This document shows positions 26,201 through 28,947 of a stretch of DNA of 28,947 bases, piece by piece. The notes under the pieces are model-generated. The model did not search any database and was not told where the DNA came from. It worked only from the letters and a program-made list of their open reading frames with translations. Origin of the DNA: a virus; IMG/VR virus record IMGVR_UViG_3300025759_013899, positions 1-28,947 of that record. One strand, 5' to 3'. A program made the translations under genes and the position numbers. Position 1 is the stretch's first letter. Each line of letters starts with the position of its first letter.

Positions 26201-27557
26201 CCCTATGTTAGACGAAGAAGTTAGGAAAATGTCTAACGGAGAAATAGAAAATAGCCGTATGGTTATTTCTAAAAACCTTAGGAGCGAAAAAGGCGGCTTG
26301 TTTGATATAGGAAAAACAGGAGGTGTTGTAGGCAATAAGTGGACACATATAGAGTTACCTGAGCCCGTAGTAAACCCTTTATTTAAAGATGCTAGTCGTA
26401 GGTTACTTGGACTTACTGAAAAAGGGTTAGACGAAGAGTTAGCCAGTAAAGGCGGCGACTATATAAAGGGTAAGCTAAATGAAATAGATGTAGAATCTAA
26501 AGTAAAAAGTTTAAGGGCTCAGTTAAATACCAAAAAAGGTTCCGACAAAGATAATGTATACAAGCAAATAAAAGCCCTAAAAGCGTTAAAATCTAACAAC
26601 TTAAAGCCTGGGGATGCCTATACAATGAAAGCATTTCCAGTGCTACCTCCGAAGCTAAGACCCATAGTCCCTGGTGCTAAAGGAGACTTACTTATCTCTG
26701 ATTTAAATCACGTCTACAAAGATTTAATCTTAGCCAAACAGAAATTACAAGAAGCCAAAGACTTAGGGCTACCTGACAACGATGTAAAAGATATGCGTAA
26801 GCATATGATGGATGCTGCAGGAGCAGTTATAGGGACAAGCCCTCCAGTGTCTGCTAATCTGCAAGCAAAGCAGGTTAAGGGTATAGTTAACACCATCTCT
26901 GGAACTAAAACAGGGTTCTTTAATGGTAAGATACTGTCTAGGCGTTTGGATTTCACTGGTAGAGGAACTGCTGCTCCCGATCCAAGTTTAGGTATGGATG
27001 AAGTAGGCCTACCTGAAACCATGATGTGGGATATGTATTCTCCTTTTGTGATAAAAAATTTAGTTAAAGGAGGGTATTCGGCTATCCAGGCTAAGCAAAT
27101 GGTAGATAATAAAAACTCTAGAGCCCGAGAAGAGTTAATGATAGAGTCTAACAGACGTCCTGTTATACTTAATAGAGCGCCTTCTTTACATAGATTTAAT
27201 ATGATTAGCTTTAAACCTAAGCCTGTAGAGGGTACTACTATTCAAGTAAACCCCTTTATGGAGGATGGTATGAACCTAGACTATGACGGAGATGCTTTGC
27301 AAGTACATGTACCCGTAACTACTGGGGCTGTTAATGACGCTAAAAAAATGTTCTTATCTAACAATGTCTTAGGAGATAGAAATCCTAACACTATCTTAGC
27401 TTATCCTAAGCAAGAAGCTATGGCTGGATTGTACAAAGCTACTTTGGGCTCCCCCTCAGGGAAAGTCCATAAGTTTAAAACAACTCGGGATGCCTTGGCT
27501 GCCTATAGACGAGGTGCTTTAAAGACGACTGATAATGTGGAGATAGAAGATGAATAG
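23202..27557 (+). CDS. Multisubunit-type RNA polymerase: beta fused to the N-terminal half of beta-prime
   Basis: The 1451-aa protein spans two subunits. The beta part (1 to about 1010) has TFVVGGNEYALKHQLRTKPGVY, IDPFRTPESANTGI near residue 394, NRVIMGAKMVGQAMPL, HGLNSNDAVVMS (Asp643) and GDKVSNRYGGKGV, with Lys778 and Lys786 at the spacing of E. coli Lys1065 and Lys1073. The beta-prime part has KGGLFD near 1027, LPPKLRP, clamp-helix sequence SDLNHVYKDLILAKQKL (from 1166), RRLDFTGRG (1247-1255), NRAPSLHRF (1324-1332) and NLDYDGD (1358-1364), with all three Mg-binding Asp. It ends about 85 residues later, so bridge helix and trigger loop are absent. The beta-prime zinc ribbon is missing. A second polypeptide should supply the rest. 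The gene overlaps the next by 8 bp and lies among virion genes. Confidence 0.95.
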   Translation: MAINTRRLFLTPEERQKLLREKTMEELKVYFPIIGTHHTIEADNFQVKEKPVSYKDHKKALFKGGSLYEPVKADLVVKDKEGAVIQRKKGHTVMHLPNVTSHNTFVVGGNEYALKHQLRTKPGVYTRRRGSDELESSFNLAKGANFRLSLNPEKGGMQMEYGSSKIPLYPILKQMGLQDNDISKYWGTKLVDRNRDLYKNKEEASVNKLFSKIVPRAEQALATNLKDKSAAILRAYDNTVLDEETTASTLKKGFAKVTPESLLVASKKLLKVYNQEEEEDERDSLEFQKVVGPEDIFKERIALKTRELQWKIRNKLDLAPKVDLKKIMPTVATANELKKFLSTAQLATLPSQINPVEVIDSALAVTRLGEGGISSGMAVPASARKLHSSMLGIIDPFRTPESANTGIDQRFSMRAQRDEAGNLYGTFKDKKGRTVEIPAKDIANKVIAFADQDVKSGRVDAMVRGKIGKVSPKEVDYYIDKSVDMYTLNTNMVPLLDSTQGNRVIMGAKMVGQAMPLVHREKPLVTSGVHGDGGVEDSFEHIVGTSSTKGITSQVDGTVAKVTKDEIHIKDAAGKIHIVEVPEDMPLASKTFLTGEVKVRPGDKVTKEKTILMDTNFTKDGTMALGKNLKVGYLAYHGLNSNDAVVMSKGATEKMASINMTKYVIEDDRDTVIDKNKHSANFPRLFTKDQYNKLDRGIVKVGTKLKAGDPISTVLRKRTPSIENQILGKVHKSLRQEYSDSSDVWDRSSEGEVIAVEKEGKRTTVVVKSIEKLKIGDKVSNRYGGKGVISKIVDDGDMVQDEAGKPIDILWSSLGVVSRINPSQVIETAAAKVAEKTGKPLAIQSFKKRNNVKWVRDLMKKHGVKDKETVFDPITGKKIPNIMVGPQYTYKLFKSSDTNYAARGLNGGYDVNDAPSKGGVTGAKGTGIMEINGLLAHDARDILKENAILKGTRNTEFWRAFQLGRPLPPPKSNFAFDKFKGMLAGAGLRFKQEGNMMSMAPMLDEEVRKMSNGEIENSRMVISKNLRSEKGGLFDIGKTGGVVGNKWTHIELPEPVVNPLFKDASRRLLGLTEKGLDEELASKGGDYIKGKLNEIDVESKVKSLRAQLNTKKGSDKDNVYKQIKALKALKSNNLKPGDAYTMKAFPVLPPKLRPIVPGAKGDLLISDLNHVYKDLILAKQKLQEAKDLGLPDNDVKDMRKHMMDAAGAVIGTSPPVSANLQAKQVKGIVNTISGTKTGFFNGKILSRRLDFTGRGTAAPDPSLGMDEVGLPETMMWDMYSPFVIKNLVKGGYSAIQAKQMVDNKNSRAREELMIESNRRPVILNRAPSLHRFNMISFKPKPVEGTTIQVNPFMEDGMNLDYDGDALQVHVPVTTGAVNDAKKMFLSNNVLGDRNPNTILAYPKQEAMAGLYKATLGSPSGKVHKFKTTRDALAAYRRGALKTTDNVEIEDE

Positions 27558-27789
27558 CCTACGCAAAGCATATCTAATAGGTAAGCAACTTTATTTAAGT
27601 AAGGTAGCTGCAGAACTTGATTCAGAGAAAAATCTTACAAGTGTTCTAAAGGCTCTAGTATCTAATACCCCAGAAGAAGACTCTGAAGAAGTAGATGAGG
27701 TATTAGGGGGTGAAGAACGTAAGTCTAAGGCTACCTGGGGCGATAAGATTAACCTAGAGCCTAGCTCTGCACAGGGGATAGAAGTATGA
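27550..27789 (+). CDS. Small hypothetical protein after RNA polymerase
   Basis: The 79-aa protein starts inside the end of the polymerase gene (8-bp overlap) and ends in an ATGA overlap with the next gene, so the three are translationally coupled. It begins with a helix (SLRKAYLIGKQLYLSKVAAEL) that resembles the start of the next protein, followed by a highly acidic segment (EEDSEEVDEV). It could be a small polymerase-associated or virion protein. I do not recognise it. Confidence 0.75.
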   Translation: MNSLRKAYLIGKQLYLSKVAAELDSEKNLTSVLKALVSNTPEEDSEEVDEVLGGEERKSKATWGDKINLEPSSAQGIEV

Positions 27790-28628
27790 ATAATGAAGAA
27801 GCATTACTAAAAGCCTATAAGCTAGGTTGTGAGCTAGCGTACAGCTCTGATAGGGAGAAAACTGCCTTTATAGCTCCCGTAGTTAATGCAGCTAAGTTCA
27901 TGTTTATGGGAGGTAATTTAGGTAGAGCAGGTAGCGTGGCTTCAAAAATAAGCCCTCATTGGGTCGGAGCTCCTTTAGGCTTTGGTGCAATGGAAGCAGC
28001 TATGGCAGAAGAAGGAGACAAGGTAAATGCTTTCGGCAGAGGTATGGTCTCAGGTTTATTATTTAATCCTTTAATGTCTATCGGAGGTAAAATTGGAGGT
28101 AGATTATTAGCTCCAGGATTAAAGGGCATGGGTACTGGAAGCTCTGCAGCTAAATTTATGAGAAGAGTTGGGTTTAGTCCTGAAGCCGCCCAGCATATGC
28201 AGCTAGCCAGGGGTTTAAATAAACAGCTGCATAGCGGCATGCTTAAAAACACGCAAAGAGCTTTGCAGTCCGGTAATTATACTGGAGGCAATATAAAGAA
28301 GTATCTAGATAAAATAGACTCAAAAATGGTACCCGAAGCTTTAAGAAATGATTTATTAAAACTACAAAACCAATTTAGTGGTAGAGTAGCCGCTAGTCAA
28401 CAATCTGCTGCTTTACAAGACCTACAGAACTTCAGCAAGAAGCTGTATGAGGTAGGTTACGGCTCTGGAGGAAAGGCAGCTCAGAGAGCATTGAAAGCTA
28501 CTAGAGTAGCAAAGGGTGTAGGTATGGCTGCAGGAGGTATGGGACTAGGTATGATGGGTAGCCATCCGATAACTGCTTCTATGGATAATTCCCAAGCTTC
28601 TTACTTTAATGAATACGGAGGTCACTAA
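27786..28628 (+). CDS. Hypothetical Gly/Ala-rich protein, possible virion or membrane-active protein
   Basis: The 280-aa protein begins with EALLKAYKLGCELAYSSDREKTAF, a helix that matches the N-terminus of the preceding gene product (L-x-KAY-x-x-G-x-x-L). The rest is Gly/Ala/Met-rich with hydrophobic glycine-zipper-like stretches (GRGMVSGLLFNPLMSIGG and a second one at the C-terminus), separated by a helical, polar part (residues about 115-220). This resembles ejected or membrane-interacting virion proteins, but that is inference. The following gene starts 1 bp after its stop, with GGAGGT upstream. Confidence 0.7.
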   Translation: MNNEEALLKAYKLGCELAYSSDREKTAFIAPVVNAAKFMFMGGNLGRAGSVASKISPHWVGAPLGFGAMEAAMAEEGDKVNAFGRGMVSGLLFNPLMSIGGKIGGRLLAPGLKGMGTGSSAAKFMRRVGFSPEAAQHMQLARGLNKQLHSGMLKNTQRALQSGNYTGGNIKKYLDKIDSKMVPEALRNDLLKLQNQFSGRVAASQQSAALQDLQNFSKKLYEVGYGSGGKAAQRALKATRVAKGVGMAAGGMGLGMMGSHPITASMDNSQASYFNEYGGH

Positions 28629-28629
28629 C

Positions 28630-28947
28630 ATGAACTTAGAACGAGTATATAATAATTTAACCAAAGAAGCCTCTTCCACTCCATTACTATTAGCTATAGG
28701 CGCAGGTGCAGGTATTGGAGGTCTTTATGGTGTGGGAGATTCTAAATATAATTATCACTCCGAGTTACTGTCTCCTAGCGTAGGGTCTAGGGCTGTACAG
28801 GGGGCAGGTACTGCTGCAGCAGGATTAACTAGTTACCAAGCCTTAAGAAAGCTTGGCCTAAATCCTTTACTTTCAGGGTTAGGTAGCTTAGGGGCTGGGT
28901 TTGCTACCGCAAAAGCTTTAAAGCCCAAAGGGTTAATTATGAATGAC
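28630..28947 (+). CDS. Hypothetical Gly/Ala-rich protein, N-terminal part (runs off the right edge)
   Basis: The frame opens at ATG 28630, 9 bp after a GGAGGT, and is open for 106 codons to the end of the window. The protein starts MNLERVYNNLTKEASSTPLLL and then has Gly/Ala-rich hydrophobic stretches (AIGAGAGIGGLYGVG, GLGSLGAGFATAKAL). It resembles the preceding protein in composition and is probably another virion or membrane-active component of the same operon. No family is recognised. Confidence 0.7.
   Translation, partial: MNLERVYNNLTKEASSTPLLLAIGAGAGIGGLYGVGDSKYNYHSELLSPSVGSRAVQGAGTAAAGLTSYQALRKLGLNPLLSGLGSLGAGFATAKALKPKGLIMND

Overview
The window is a stretch of a tailed double-stranded DNA phage, or a prophage or metagenomic contig derived from one. 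Evidence for this is a large terminase, a portal protein and a dense replication block (family A polymerase, primase-helicase, SNF2-type helicase, SSB-like protein, two Cas4-like nucleases), with almost no intergenic space and frequent 4-50 bp gene overlaps. No rRNA, tRNA, integrase, transposase or CRISPR array was seen. The DNA is A+T-rich with good Shine-Dalgarno sequences, so a bacterial host is clear, but its identity cannot be read from the sequence. The standard code works throughout.

Layout. Positions 1-19180 are mainly minus-strand genes, read from right to left: SNF2-like helicase, Cas4-like nuclease B, ParB-like protein, a small Cys-motif protein, SSB-like protein, Cas4-like nuclease A, primase-helicase (with an apparent one-base frameshift), Fe-S UDG-like/DNA polymerase I fusion, a MoxR-type ATPase, a metallopeptidase-VWA protein, and a truncated gene at the left edge. 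Plus-strand islands sit inside this block: two unknown genes (1865-3500), terL (4718-6223) and a sigma-70-type factor (14727-15401). From 19249 the plus strand carries portal, a small gene, then RNA polymerase, two unknown genes and an incomplete gene. A more G+C-rich minus-strand cassette (21429-23091) interrupts this block.

The standout feature is a phage-encoded transcription apparatus. The 1451-aa protein at 23202-27557 is a multisubunit-type RNA polymerase in which a whole beta subunit is fused to the N-terminal half of beta-prime. It ends soon after the catalytic NxDxDGD loop, so the bridge helix and trigger loop must come from another protein not in this window. The phage also encodes a sigma factor with recognisable regions 2 and 4. 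A nearly identical 20-bp element (GCRTATACTTATRACATAAA) lies 43 and 47 bp upstream of the portal and polymerase start codons and is a strong candidate for a phage promoter. Together they suggest a late transcription system, possibly with the polymerase carried in the virion; that last step is inference.

Other features of note are divergent genes sharing one 12-bp ribosome-binding segment, twin identical-spacing cysteine modules in the helicase, zinc ribbons in both terminase and portal, a MoxR/VWA-peptidase pair, a hairpin-rich gap after terL, and a 20-codon ORF in ATGA overlap with its upstream gene.
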